A DNA stretch of 64,000 bases from Phytopythium helicoides. Taxonomy: Eukaryota; Oomycota; Peronosporomycetes; Pythiales; Pythiaceae. A model generated the notes under the pieces. That model ran no database searches. It was not told the origin of the DNA and saw nothing but the letters and a program-made list of their open reading frames with translations. The translations under genes and the position numbers were made by a program. The stretch lies in contig JANFNE010000018.1 in assembly GCA_024867545.1 (NCBI GenBank), positions 620,001-684,000 of the forward strand, in the 5' to 3' direction. The stretch's first letter is position 1; each line of letters begins with the position of its first letter. Shown here in pieces: positions 44,207 through 55,913 of this stretch.

Positions 44207-45106
44207 CTAGACGCTTGCGCTGGATGGTTCCTCGACCTCCAATGCGTCGTGCTGGCGAAGCATTCGGTGGATGGACTCGACGCGCTCAGCGATCTCTCGC
44301 TGAACCTCTCTCGTCTCCCGCTGGATCTGCAGAATTGCTTCAATTTGATCTTGCGGGTCGGCTCCAAGCGTAGCTAAGCTCTCTAGCTGCACACTGTCGG
44401 CAGAGTGCTGTGTCTGGAACATGGCGCGCGGACTCTGGCGCTGCTGGGCGCTGTCCTGACCTTTCGCCCGCGCGCGCACCCTATCGATAACCTCAATGAG
44501 CTCCTGTATCTTCTCGTTCTCTTGCTGGAGCCTTCGCTTGGCTTCCGTCATGTTCTGCGGCCTCCCGCGGCGGCGCTTTCCCTTGTGCAGCGCCTGCGGC
44601 TGTGCGCGCGCCTGGATCTCGCGCCGCCGGTTGCGGATGAGCTTGAGGAACTCCGGGGGCGTCAGTCGCGGCTCCTCGGCCGCTCCCCCGGCCTTGAGGA
44701 ACTCGACGTAGCTCTGCTCGAGCAGCTGCTGCGTCTCGCTCCTGTCGGGCAGGCGGCCGCACGCGCGCGCAAAGTCCGCGTAGCGCTGCAGGCTGCGCAG
44801 CTGCAGCTCCTTGCTGAAGTTCTTGCGCTTGAAGCGCGTCGCGCCGGTCGCGGGCGGCGCGCTGGCCGCGAGGACGGCGCCGCCCCCGCCCTGGAGCTCG
44901 CCCTCCAGCCGCGCCGCCTCGTCGCCGTCGACCTGCTCATGCTCCGACTCGGCCGACTGCGCGGCCGCCGCGTAGCCGCTGAGCGCCGCGTCGAGCTTGG
45001 CGAAGTCGTCGTCCTCCTCCTCTCCGCCCGAAGGTGCGCCCACGTTCACGTCCAGCGCCGCCTTCCACGCCAGCTCCACCACGGCGGCGTCCTCCTCGTC
45101 GTCCAT
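44207..45106 (-). CDS. Unknown coiled-coil protein with AT-hook-like motif
   Basis: 299 aa if started at MDDEEDAAVVELAWKAALD (45104-45106). A longer frame begins at 45193, but its start codon overlaps an inverted CCAAT box, so I prefer the internal Met. The N-terminus is acidic. A helical region (FKRKNFSKELQLRSLQRYAD ... YVEFLKAGG) follows, then a basic KGKRRRGRPQN that contains the RGRP core of an AT-hook, then long C-terminal heptads (LQQENEKIQELIEVIDRVRA; ILQIQRETREVQREIAERVE). A nuclear DNA-binding or chromatin role is possible but not shown. It is convergent with the kinase gene (88 bp) and divergent from HIBCH. Confidence 0.7.
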   Translation of the reverse strand: MDDEEDAAVVELAWKAALDVNVGAPSGGEEEDDDFAKLDAALSGYAAAAQSAESEHEQVDGDEAARLEGELQGGGGAVLAASAPPATGATRFKRKNFSKELQLRSLQRYADFARACGRLPDRSETQQLLEQSYVEFLKAGGAAEEPRLTPPEFLKLIRNRRREIQARAQPQALHKGKRRRGRPQNMTEAKRRLQQENEKIQELIEVIDRVRARAKGQDSAQQRQSPRAMFQTQHSADSVQLESLATLGADPQDQIEAILQIQRETREVQREIAERVESIHRMLRQHDALEVEEPSSASV

Positions 45107-45357
45107 GAGACTCGCGCTCAGTATGCCCGCGCGTTGCCCCCCGAGACAGGCGGCGGGCAGGGACCTGCACTCCAGGTGCAACGTGCGGCTCATTGGCAGA
45201 ATATCCGCTCCCCCGCCTTTTCAGCCAATCAGCGGGACCTCTAAGAAGCACGTTGAACGAGAGGTTCCAGGGCCTTCCCATTATCCAACTCGCGCCGGGC
45301 CAGCCGCACGTCGGCCGCCTCCCGCCGCCTCCCTCGCCTCCCCAGAGCCCCAAGAGC
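45107..45357. promoter_or_regulatory. Divergent promoter with CCAAT boxes in both orientations
   Basis: About 250 bp between the preferred start of the coiled-coil gene (minus) and HIBCH (plus). CCAAT at 45225-45229 on the plus strand and ATTGG (its reverse) at 45192-45196 lie 30 bp apart, one facing each gene. A GCTCATT at 45188-45194 resembles the start of the oomycete initiator consensus. Confidence 0.5.
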
Positions 45358-46849
45358 ATGCAGCGCACGGCGGCGATGCGCCTGCGGCTGCTGCAGCGCC
45401 CCGTGCGCCACGTGGGCGTGAGCTCGGCCGCGTTCTCGAGCGCCGCGGCCGCCGAGTACTCGGAGATCCTGTATGGCCAGGACACGGGCGTGCGCACGGT
45501 GCAGTTCAACCGGCCGCAGGTGCTCAACGCGCTCAACCTGCCCATGGTGCACCACCTCACCACGCGCCTCCACAAAATTGAGGGCAACAAGACGGTCAAC
45601 GCCATCGTCTTCTCGGGCACGGGCGGCAAGGCCTTCTGCGCCGGCGGAGACATCGCTCGCTCTACGACAACGGCAGCGACCCCGCCACGCGCCACGTCGC
45701 GCTCGACTTCTTCCGCCACGAGTACCGCCTCAATTACCTGCTCGCCACCACCGAGAAGCCCATCATCTCCTTCCTCAACGGCGTCACCATGGGCGGCGGC
45801 GTCGGGCTCTCCATGCACGGCAAGTTCGTCATCGCCACGGAGGAGACCCTCTTCGCCATGCCCGAGACCGCCATTGGATTCTTCCCGGACGTCGGCGGGT
45901 CCTACCTGCTGCCGCGCCTCGGTCGCCGTATTGTAGAGGGCGAGGACTACGAGGCCGATGTCCCCAAGTCGCGCGCGCTCACGGGCCAGGGTGTACGTCA
46001 ACAGTTGCTTGCTGCTAAAGTGCCTCGTTGCGGTGAACTGATCGTTTCTATGTCGCACACAGCTCGGAACGTACCTGGCGCTGACGGGCGAGCGTGTCAA
46101 GGGCAAGGAGGTCATTGGTCTGGGCCTCGCTACGCACTACATTCCGTCGAGCGAGTACGAGACGCTCATCCACCACCTCACGGGTCTTGAGTTCGAGGAC
46201 CACATTACCCAGGAGGAGCGCGACGAGATCATTCACGAGGCGCTGTCGGAGCTCGAGACGGATGAGGCTTTCCAGGAGATCGATCCTGGTGCGTGTTTGT
46301 CCCCCTTGCTGTCCTTTTCGCGCCTGAATGCTGAGTTGTATCATGCTATTGCGCATTACAGAGTACCTGTCCACGGTCGAGTCGGTGTTCGGTGCGCAGA
46401 ACGAGGACGACACTGTTGAGGGCATCTACGACCGCCTCCGGGTACGCAATTGGTTTCAAGCGAGGACATTTGAGAACGTTTTACTGATGCTACCATGTTT
46501 GGCATCTACACAGAAACTGAACACGGAGTGGGCCAAGCAGACGATTGAGACGCTTGACAAGATGTCGCCGTTGAGCCTGAAGGTGACGCATGAGCAGATG
46601 CGCCAGGGCGCTGTCAAGACGTGCGCCGAGTGCTTCCAGATGGAGTACCGTATGGCCACGCGCATGATGGAGAACCCCGACTTCTTTGAGGGCGTGCGCT
46701 CGGTCATCGTCGACAAGGACCGCTCGCCGAAGTGGGCTAAGCGTGACCTGAAGCATGTGTCGCGGGACGACGTGCTGCACTTTTTCCAGCCGCTCAGCGA
46801 CGACCAGGAGCTTGTGCTGTACCCGTCTTCGACCGCTGCCAAGATCTGA
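45358..46849 (+). CDS. HIBCH: 3-hydroxyisobutyryl-CoA hydrolase, mitochondrial
   Basis: Crotonase-fold hydrolase of valine catabolism, releasing 3-hydroxyisobutyrate from its CoA ester. The leader MQRTAAMRLRLLQRPVRHVG is basic and Ser/Ala-rich, so mitochondrial. Blocks: NRPQVLNALNLPMV, FCAGGDI, NGVTMGGGVGLSMHG (oxyanion-hole Gly), MPETAIGFFPDVGGSYLLPR (catalytic Glu and Asp), LALTGERVKG, SPLSLKVTHEQM. Exons: 45358-45992, 46063-46288, 46362-46441, 46514-46849. The sum of 1277 nt is one short of a multiple of three, matching one missing base near 45653 just after GGDI. Corrected length ~425 aa. Links functionally to PCCB nearby: both serve branched-chain amino-acid breakdown. Confidence 0.94.
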
Positions 46850-47183
46850 GCTCCACCTCTCCGCCCCATTCCTCGCGAGCGGTACTAGTATAGCCTGTTG
46901 GAGTCTGACGATCGTTTTGTATGAGGGAGGGATACCCGGCGAGAAAGCTGTCAGAAAAACAAAGATACTTCCGTTGGAGCTCCATCGCAAGCTTGGTTTT
47001 AACTTGTTTTTGATCATCATTGCTTCAACTCAGGCGACGAAGCTGAGAGCTTCATTCAAACCTCGCTATTTATTGCGCGCTGACAGATATCAAATGTGCC
47101 CACAGTATTTTTGTCGATCAAGTCTTGGATCACCCTGACGATACACGTCGACGTTGCTGTCAACCACCTTCGCGCGGGCCACC
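46850..47183. other. Intergenic HIBCH to p25-alpha/PH gene
   Basis: 334 bp, no gene seen. Confidence 0.4.
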
Positions 47184-50147
47184 ATGATGGCGCCTGACAC
47201 GATCGTGTCGAGGCAGCCGCGGTTCGCGACGGACGTGATTCGCGTGGCTCTCGAGCGCAGAGGTGTCATCGGCTTCATCGAGATTCATGATGGCATGACC
47301 CTCGCGGAGGCTCGCGTGCACATTTGGGAGAACGTTGAGAACGCGCCACAGGAGTTCCAGTTCGTGTTAGAAGATGGGGCTCCTGTGAGCGCTCGCCAAG
47401 AAACCACGCAAAAGATTAACAACTTCTATCCTATGGTCAAGATCCGGGAGTGTAGACGCAACTGGGCAACCTCACCAAGTGCTTCAGGAGCTCTACGATC
47501 AGGCTTTGCGAGCGATTCTATTGCCGAGCCTGGACTTGCGTCAACCGAAAAAGTGTACGTATTCACAGCATCAGGGGACGAGTTCAGCACATGGATAGCA
47601 GACGACTACACCTTCCAGCAGCTGCGGCGAGACGCTGCGCGCTACTGGCATCTTCCGGCCAAGCTAGTGGCGCTTACTGACGCTGAAGGGTGTCTGTGGC
47701 CTGAACAGGCAAAAATCCTGTCCGTCATGAGTATCCGCGAGCTGCATGAACGAAAGGTGATCCTCGAGTACAAAGCTGGTGCACTGGTGCGTGGATCCGA
47801 TTCGATGTTCGGAAGGCGCAAAAATCAAACGGTACCGCTGCAGCGAGGATCCATGTCGTCTTCACTGCGATTAGGCAGCTCCATAATGGCACGCTCGATG
47901 CCGAATCTTCGAGAACGGTCGTCAAGTGTCGACCGAAATGCTAACGAAATCTTGGAGCGGCATAGTGTTGACAATCCGGTCGAGCAGCTATGGCGAATCT
48001 TCACGTTTTATTGCGTCAATGGAGACAGCTCAGAGGTTGAGAGCATTCGAGCGCATCAATTCAACAAGCTCCTGCGGGACGCGCGCGTGTTCAGTGGGAG
48101 TCTGACGCCGGCCATGGTCGACATTATATACATGTCTGAAACAAAGGGAAAAGCCCAGTCATCAGCCAAGATGAACTTCAATGAGTTTTTGAACGCGCTG
48201 GTCAAGGTAGCAAATGCTCTCCTGTACACGAACGGCTCAAGTAGCAAGCGATTAAGAGATGCAGAGGACGAAGATGCTCGGTTCCAACAACTTGTGACGG
48301 AGCAGATTCTGCCGTTGGCATCCAGGTGGCCGACACAAACATGGGAAGAACATACACAACGCCTTCGCAAACCAGAGGTCGTTGCGTTCATCTCCAAGTT
48401 CCTCGAGCCACTTCTGGAAATGTTCATGTTCTACGCTCGAAGCCACACCGTTCATCCGGTAACGGGGGTCAAGGAGTTTTACATGTCCTTCGCGGACTAC
48501 CAGCGATTCATCAATGACTTTTCGTTTGCAAACTTGCAACTGTCCAGCATCGAGGCAGCGCAGGTGTTTATTGCGGCATGCTCGAGTCCACCATTCCATG
48601 CTCCTTTGTTTGATAATTTAAGAGAGGCCGCAACAATGAGTCCAGACGACCAATCATCTTTGCAAATGGACGAAAATCAATCGACAGCCACCTCTGTCTC
48701 TGCTGCAAGTACAGCCGCATCGATTCAGCGGGTTCTTGAGGGCGTAGAAGGGCTCGTGGCATACGCATTCCCCGAAAACCAAATTGGGAAAATGTGCATG
48801 GGTATCTCAGCCTTCTTGGATGCGCTCGGCCGAACCGGGCTGACAGCGTTCTCCAAGACCCGGTCCATCAAGACAACCCACTGTGTCAAGGGAGTCTTTC
48901 ATCACCTGAGCCGAGGTCTCACACGTTCACGTGTGCTCGAGATTCTTCACAATCATGGTTCAACTTCCATGCGCGCAACCAAGTTTTACTCGGGGACAGT
49001 AGCGTTCAACAATAAATTCCTCGACATGTGGAGATATGAGGGTTCGCCCGACTACTTGACCGGCGATCTGATCGATCTCCCAGTTTCACCAATTCGAAAC
49101 CTAGTTCTTCAACAGCATCAAATGCACGCAGCTTAGGTGGAGCTGTCACAGCGGTTGCTCCGTGCACTGTAGAGCCTGCTCAGGTAGGCAGCGAGTCAAA
49201 CTCTTTGTATTGCAACGAATTCATCGATCGCTTTGAGGCGATCTCCATCAGCTGCTATAGCGATGCTAGACGATAGGTCAACACTAGGGGCATACGCTGG
49301 CAGAGGCCGAGAGGCAATGGACCGACTGGTCCGAAACGCGTTATTACTGCGCAGTACTTCTACTACCGAAGCAGCTCAAGGCACCGTATCAAAACTGGAA
49401 ACTGCCCTGAGTCGACAAGACACCGCCAAAACCACTATGGATTCATCAACATCAACATCAACGGAATCTCCTGTCTCTCCTGCAGGCGATTTGACTGCTT
49501 TGACGAGACTGAAGACAGCCTCAAAAGGCGAAAGCGACGAATGCGAGGTGAGTGGCCCAGTGCCGGTGGAATGCAACAGCATTGATGCGGTGGTGGATGA
49601 AAAGCGCACGTCCCATAAGTCTTCTCCGTCTAACTTGGCAGCAGCCACACTTTCGCCTCCTGCACCGATCGCTCGCGATGACAGGAGCTTTTATGAGAGT
49701 GTCTTGCTCAAAGGTGGTGTGTTCAAAAAGTACGGTCAGTGGGGAAACCCGCATCGTCGGTTCGTGTGGTTTTCCAAGGACTCGGACGCTATATATTGGA
49801 GACCGCTCAACAAGAAGAACGCAATAGTCAAGGATGGCATCCTGGCGAGCTCGATCGTCGCCGTGCTACCTGGAAACTCGTTGCGTACACGCTACGCCTT
49901 TATGAAGCATCTGTCAGATGGTACGAGTCTTTTGATGCTGTAGTTTGATCGTTATGACAGAATGACTAACAACCGTGGTGTGGACCATGCAGAACGGTCC
50001 ATCTGTCGCTGCTTTTCCGTTGTTGCTGAGGATCGGCGGCTTGACCTGGAGGCTGATTCCGAAGCTGCTCGCGAGACGTGGATGGAGGCGTTCCTGTTCC
50101 TCATCAAGGAACGAAGGACGGCTGCACGACCTCGAGCTGCGCAGTGA
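47184..50147 (+). CDS. p25-alpha-like + PH domain protein (frame interrupted)
   Basis: Starts MMAPDTIVS at 47184. The N-terminal ~90 residues (RGVIGFIEIHDGMTLAEARVH) look ubiquitin-like. Residues ~270-350 (LWRIFTFYCVNGDSSEV ... MNFNEFLNALVKVA) resemble the p25-alpha/TPPP EF-hand-like domain that binds microtubules. A second related helical unit follows (FLEPLLEMFMFYARS). The main frame ends at 49136, but a Ser-rich segment continues in another frame (one missing base near 49095), and a further extra base near 49255 leads into a PH domain (GGVFKKYGQWGNPHRRFVWF; terminal ARETWMEAFLFLIK) after an intron at 49921-49992. The exon sum of 2892 nt is a multiple of three, as one loss plus one gain predicts. 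An alternative is that 49136 is the true stop and the PH domain is a separate gene. Confidence 0.6.
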
Positions 50148-51380
50148 AGCTCAGATCTAGCAGATCAGGCAGAAGTGATCCAACTACGATAACAGAATGA
50201 AAATCATGTAGCACATGGGCGACTTGAACAGCTTGCAGGCATTCGAATAGTACAGCTGTCACGCCACATTAAGCATCCAGCACTATCGGAATCGTTAGTT
50301 CCGCGCATTGGATTGCTCTCGCTTGTCTGTTCCTTACAGAGTCGTAAATCAAATTTTCGTGGAATATGAAATCCAGTTCCTCGCGAGCAAAGACTTCGAC
50401 ACCGCTACCATGTTCGTGGAGTTCTACCAAGCACGACCCAAACATTTGTATGGGCAGCCGCAACTCCAATGCACTCGTGGGTCGTAGAAACTGGTGCGCA
50501 ATGTGCATGGGTGACATCACCTACGATTCCGTGGAGCATCCCGCGGGCATCGTCGGAGCATCCGCATCCGTGGCTGAAGCGCAAGCAACTTCAACTATAC
50601 TAAACTCGTGATTGCGCAGCAAACGTACAGCTGTGGAGCATGAAGGCAGTTGAGGGGCAGAAGTTCAATTGGGGAGCATGATCACAAACACAGTTGGGGA
50701 GCAGGCTCGCACGTTGAAGCCACCGAGATGCGTGGCGCTGCCGTCAATGGGGGCACCAAACGACGAGTGTGGTCTTCCAGATGAGGTTTTCTCGCTTGGA
50801 GATGCACGAGTCGAACTCCGTGGTACGAGACTCACTAGCTCTGAAGCATTGGTGGCCGCGCCAAGTTTCACCATTCGCAACAGAGGATTGGTTCCAGAGC
50901 AGCACCTTCGCCCATCACTTTCGAAATGACACGCTAACAGACTGGTGGAAGAGTTGTGCTGCCTGAAGCAGACCACTCCAGCGGTTTGTGTCTGCAGTGA
51001 GCAGATACTTCAGCAGCGCAAGATTGCAGACTCTAGGAGAACCGGAGCAGCCTCAGCGCTACTTCGTCACCAACAAGCAGCAATCCTGCAGGGCCAGCAA
51101 CGACAGATGAAGAAGGTTTCTTCAACGACTAGCAGAAGGTGTGCACCTCCTCCTCAAGCTGAAGATAGCAGTCCAGGCACCGCACAGACAGCGTTGATAC
51201 CGCCAGCTCCGACGTCCTATCGGTTCGCTGGCCATCCTGCGCACTTCCCTACTCAGCGTGATGGCACGCAGCTCACAACCAGACCGACCGCGATGTGCAG
51301 CAGCTCAACGACGAGCGGCCAGCATCGTTGCGGCCGGCTCCAGCCGTCAGGTATCCCTGACGCAACAGCTTGGCGACTGT
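50148..51380 (+). other. Unresolved coding fragments
   Basis: Protein-like stretches occur in all three plus frames: a coiled segment (ADQAEVIQLR, stop, QNENHVAHGRLEQLAGIR), then EYEIQFLASKDFDTATMFVEF, then WCAMCMGDITYDS with a CxxC, then PNDECGLPDEVFSLGDARVEL and a Gln/Ser-rich tail. Frame switches and two single in-frame stops (one where CAA would read TAA) separate them. They could be the C-terminus of the p25-alpha/PH protein, a separate gene, or a decaying gene. No family recognised. Confidence 0.35.
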
Positions 51381-51708
51381 AATACGTAGGCGTCTTCCTT
51401 TCGAGCGTCGTCCAGGCAGTTCTCACGCCGCCATCCCGCAGTCGGATGCTTCTACCGCCCCCCTATGGAGGCTCGCAACGCGCCTCAGAGCTCGCAGCCC
51501 GGCCAACTCGCCGCCCCAGCGCCGCAGAAGCGCTCCGGACGCCCAGGTTGAAGAAACGCAAGTTTGCGCGCGGTTGAAGTGGGGAGTGACTTGGCGGTTG
51601 TATGGGGCGGGCTCCTCACCACCAGAGCGGCTCCTTACCTGGATCCGCGCACTTCCTTCTCACTTCGGATTCGGCCGCGCCGCGCGCACGCCCCGCCCGC
51701 CCCTCAGC
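51381..51708. other. PCCB upstream region
   Basis: 328 bp immediately before the PCCB start; promoter expected, no gene supported. Confidence 0.4.
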
Positions 51709-53550
51709 ATGTCGCTGCTCGTCTCGTCGCGACTGACGGCGCTGCGCCCGCGCCTGGCGCGCGTGGTGGGTCTCCCCCTGCGCCTCCGCGGCCTCCGCTG
51801 GCGCCCACTGACGTCGCTTTGCTGCCGAGACAGGCCTGGATGAGCGCGCAGGCCGCCGCGGCCGCCGGCGCGCCGCTGGTGACGCCCGCCGCGCGCAAAC
51901 TCGCGTTCAAGGAGGAGCTGGCCAAGGCGCGCGCGCAGGCGCTCGAGGGCGGCGGCGCCAAGCGCCTGGCCAAGCAGCACGAGAAGGGCAAGCTGACGGC
52001 GCGCGAGCGCATCGAGCTGCTGCTCGACCCCGGCTCGTTCCGCGAGTACGACATGCTCAAGGCCCACCGCTGCACCGACTTCGGCATGGACAAGCAGAAC
52101 TTCCCCGGCGACGGCGTCATCACGGGCCGCGGACTCATCAACGGACGACTCACGTTCGTCTTCAGCCAGGACTTCACCGTCTTCGGCGGCAGCCTCTCGG
52201 AGACGTACGCCGAGAAGATCGTCAAGATCATGAAGAAGGCCATGCAGCTCGGCGCGCCGGTCATCGGACTCAACGACTCGGGCGGCGCGCGCATCCAGGA
52301 GGGCGTCGCCTCGCTCGCGGGATACGCCGACATCTTCCAGCTCAACGTCATGGCCTCGGGCGTCATCCCGCAGCTCACCATGGTCATGGGCCCCTGCGCC
52401 GGCGGAGCCGTCTACTCGCCTGCCATCACCGACTACATCTTCATGTGCCGCGACTCGTCCTACATGTTCGTGACCGGCCCCGACGTCGTCAAGACGGTGA
52501 CCAACGAGGAGGTGACCCAGGAGCAGCTCGGAGGCGCCGGGACGCACACCAAGACGTCGGGCGTCGCGCACTGCGCGTTCGACAACGACGTCGAGGCCAT
52601 CCGCGAGATGCGCCGCTTCTTCGACTTCCTCCCGCTCAACAACAAGGAGAAGCCGCCCGTGCGCAAGTCGGACGACGACCGCTACCGCCCCGTGCCCACG
52701 CTCGAGAGCATCGTGCCGCCGGACCCGAACGTCCCGTACAACATGAAGGACATTATCCACCAGCTCGTCGACTCGTTCGACTTTTTCGAGATCATGCCCG
52801 ACTACGCCAAGAACATCATCGTCGGCTTCGGCCGCATGGAGGGCCGCACGGTCGGCATTGTGGCCAACCAGCCCATGGAGCTGGCCGGCTGCCTCGACAT
52901 CAACTCGTCGGTCAAGGGCGCTCGCTTCGTGCGCTTCTGCGACGCGTTCAACATCCCGATCGTGACGCTCGTGGACGTTCCCGGCTTCCTGCCGGGCACG
53001 GACCAGGAGTACGGCGGTATCATCCGCCACGGCGCCAAGCTCCTGTACGCGTACGCCGAGGTAACGGTCCCGAAGATCACGATCATCACGCGCAAGGCGT
53101 ACGGTGGCGCGTACGACGTCATGAGCTCCAAGCACCTGCGCGGCGACGTCAACTACGCGTGCGTGGTTGCATTCTGGTGGTGCAGGGATGGCTGTGAATG
53201 GGTGGCTAACATGTTGCTCGTGTGTACAGGTGGCCGTCGGCTGAGATCGCCGTCATGGGCGCCAAGGGAGCCGTAGAGATCATCTTCCGCGGCCAGAACG
53301 TGGAGGAGAACACGGCCGACTACGAGCGCAAGTTCGCCAACCCGATGGTGCGTGCAGGAGGATTGCGAGAGAGGCTCGACCGAAGGAAGCGCTAACGTGA
53401 CTCCATCCGCAGGTGGCGGCCCAGCGCGGCTTCGTGGACGACATCATCGAGCCCGTGAACACGCGGCTGCACATCTGCGAGGACCTGGACGTGCTGGAGA
53501 CCAAGAGCCTGAAGAACCCGTGGAAGAAGCACGGCAACATCCCGCTGTAG
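51709..53550 (+). CDS. PCCB: Propionyl-CoA carboxylase beta chain, mitochondrial
   Basis: Carboxyltransferase subunit that turns propionyl-CoA into D-methylmalonyl-CoA with the biotin-bearing alpha chain. Exon 1 (51709-51765) encodes the leader [20 protein letters not shown] 68-nt intron leads to exon 2 at 51834; two further introns (about 53159-53230 and 53349-53412) complete the gene. Hallmarks: [101 protein letters not shown] and the terminus WKKHGNIPL. These fit PCCB better than methylcrotonyl-CoA carboxylase. No frame break. The reading W-P-S-A-E-I across intron 2 restores the conserved sequence exactly. Confidence 0.95.
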
Positions 53551-53823
53551 GCGGCGCGGGCAACAAGCAGCCAAGCGCTCGGTCGGGTGTGTCGGATGAG
53601 TGTATCCTTTTCGTCCACAGAATCTAAAGATCACCTGTCGAATCGTATAACCCCCACACCATCTAGATCTCGTGTTCTGTATGTTCATCAACCTTTACGA
53701 ACGCATACCCTCCCACAACCCGTAGATAGCTCTTCGTCCTTTCTCTTCGGCGCTTTGATGCCGCATCCTACCCCTCGACACTTCCGGTTTCTCCTCTTCC
53801 AGCGCAAGCCAAGCCCAGTCGCC

Positions 53824-55212
53824 ATGGCCAAGCTGTCGCTGTCGCGTTCGACGCCGCAGACTGTGGGCGCGTTCCTGCGCTTCATCAACCAGAGCCCGTC
53901 GCCCTTCCACGCGGTTCATGAGACCGTGCAGCTGCTGGCGGCCGCGGGCTTCACGCAGCTCCGCGAGGAGGACGAGTGGGCGGCGGCCGTGCGGCCCGGC
54001 GGCAAGTACTACGTGACGCGCAACCAGTCGGCCATCGTGGCGTTCGCGGTGGGCGGAAAGTATGCGCGCGGCAGCGGCTTCCACATCGTTGGCGCGCACA
54101 CGGACAGCCCCTGCCTCAAGGTCAAGCCCGTGTCCAACATCGAGTCGGCCGGCTGGCTGCAGGTCGGCGTCGAGACGTACGGCGGCGGGCTCTTCCACAC
54201 GTGGTTCGACCGCGACCTGGGCCTCGCGGGCCGCGTCATCGTGCGCGAGAGCGACTCGAGCTTCCGCGCGCGCCTCGTGCTCGTCGATCGCCCCATCATG
54301 CGCATCCCCACGCTCGCCATCCACCTCGACCGTGACGTTGCCAGCGGATTCTCGTTCAACAAGGAGACGCACCTGCGCCCGGTCATCGCCACGGCCGCGC
54401 GCGCGCAGCTTGAGGCCACCACGGATGCCAAGGACCAGCCCAAGTCCAAGCACGCCTCGGTGCTGCTGCAGCTGCTCGCCAAGGAGCTGGGCGTCGCCAT
54501 CGACCAGATCTGCGACTTCGAGCTCTGCCTCTTTGACACGCAGGGCGCCAACGTCGGCGGCGCACTCGAGGAGTTCATCTTCTCGCCGCGCCTCGACAAC
54601 CTATGCTGCTCCTGGGTTGCCACGCAGGCGCTCATCAAGTCGCTCGGCAACCTGGATGACGACGCCAACGTGCGTGTCGTCGCGCTCTTCGACAACGAGG
54701 AGGTCGGCTCCAGCTCGCGTATGGGTGCCGGATCCGACTTCCTGCAGTCCGTCGCCGAGCGCGTTGCCAACGGCGAGCTCTGCGCGTCGGCGGCGCGCAA
54801 GTCATTTCTCGTGTCGGCTGACATGGCTCACGGCGTGCACCCCAACTACTCGGAGAAGCACGAGATGAACCACCGCCCGGCAATACATGCCGGCCCCGTG
54901 ATCAAGTACAACGCCAACGAGCGATACGCAACGAGCGGCGAGTCGGCCTTCCTGATGAAGGAGATCGCACGCCGCCACAACATCGACATCCAGGAGTTCG
55001 TTGTGCGACAAGACACGGGCTGCGGATCGACTATCGGCCCCATCCTGTCAACTCGCACTGGCATCCGTACGATTGACGTGGGCATTGCCCAGCTGAGCAT
55101 GCATAGCATCCGTGAGATGTGCGGCACGGAGGACTTGGAGAAGACGCTGGACTGGTTCACGGCCTTCTACTCGGAGTTCTCGGCCGTGGACAAGTGCCTC
55201 AAGACCGACTAA
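53824..55212 (+). CDS. DNPEP: Aspartyl aminopeptidase (M18)
   Basis: Cytosolic dodecameric zinc aminopeptidase removing N-terminal Asp/Glu. 462 aa from MAKLSLSRSTPQTVG. The M18 metal and catalytic residues are all visible: His/Asp in IVGAHTDSPCLKVKP, Asp in SPRLDNL, Glu-Glu in LFDNEEVGSSSRMGAGS, Asp in SADMAHGVHPNY, and the last His in QLSMHSIREMCG. TGCGSTIGPILS is also typical. Single exon without a break. An upstream in-frame Met at 53758 would add 22 residues, but the internal Met matches where family members start. It follows PCCB at 273 bp on the same strand. Confidence 0.95.
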   Translation: MAKLSLSRSTPQTVGAFLRFINQSPSPFHAVHETVQLLAAAGFTQLREEDEWAAAVRPGGKYYVTRNQSAIVAFAVGGKYARGSGFHIVGAHTDSPCLKVKPVSNIESAGWLQVGVETYGGGLFHTWFDRDLGLAGRVIVRESDSSFRARLVLVDRPIMRIPTLAIHLDRDVASGFSFNKETHLRPVIATAARAQLEATTDAKDQPKSKHASVLLQLLAKELGVAIDQICDFELCLFDTQGANVGGALEEFIFSPRLDNLCCSWVATQALIKSLGNLDDDANVRVVALFDNEEVGSSSRMGAGSDFLQSVAERVANGELCASAARKSFLVSADMAHGVHPNYSEKHEMNHRPAIHAGPVIKYNANERYATSGESAFLMKEIARRHNIDIQEFVVRQDTGCGSTIGPILSTRTGIRTIDVGIAQLSMHSIREMCGTEDLEKTLDWFTAFYSEFSAVDKCLKTD

Positions 55213-55913
55213 GCGTTTCGAATGGCGTAAGACGAGAGGGAGTTGTGCGACTCGCAAAGAGCGAGGCTGCGGTAGTTGGAGATCGATGCACAAAGCTGTG
55301 ATGCCAGCCATATCGCGATTGAATGCATGTTTTTCATGACTCTCAGACGCAACCAAGGCGTTTACAAAAACTGCTCTGATTTTCACATCATTCATCGGGG
55401 CAAGGCGATTGACCTTTAGTGGTGACTCTCGGCTCATTGCTGTCGTGCATGGGGTGCTCTTCTGTCGTGACTGCTAGGGCTCTGGTGGTGATTCATGTCG
55501 GTGCGACCTGTTTGGGACAGCAAAGCCACTCCAGCTACGATAACATAGACAAGCTCTACTACCAGCGTAACCACGCGTGTGGAACGCGGCACCACCTCAG
55601 ATGTTTTTGTTTTTTTTTTTTTGTGTGTTCGCGTGTGAATGTCATTGCTGTGTTTCTGGGCTTTGTTTCGGCTGGGTCTACCTGCATCGACCCTGCTTGG
55701 ACGCATTCGCCCTTTCAAGAGAAAAGCAAGCACTTTCGCAACCAATGCAAACTCACATCTTTGAAGCGGCGCGCGGTGCTCATGAAAAATCTGCGAGCAC
55801 AAATCTTTCGGCTTCCAACAGTCGCCTCTGCGAATCAACATTACTCCAAAAACTCGCGACCTGAACACTTTCTCACTACGGAAATGCTCCGAACAGCACT
55901 TGCGAGCTCTACT
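55213..55913. other. Intergenic with composition shift and poly-T
   Basis: 700 bp. A run of about 14 T lies near 55605-55620. Base composition changes here from GC-rich upstream to near-balanced downstream. No gene is supported except a possible earlier Met (55884) for the following gene. Confidence 0.5.

Noticed and set aside
51660..53135. 491-codon minus-strand ORF
   Set aside because: Antisense shadow of PCCB, whose plus-strand motifs are unmistakable.
53695..54453. 252-codon minus-strand ORF
   Set aside because: Antisense to aspartyl aminopeptidase; Ala/Arg/Glu-rich shadow.
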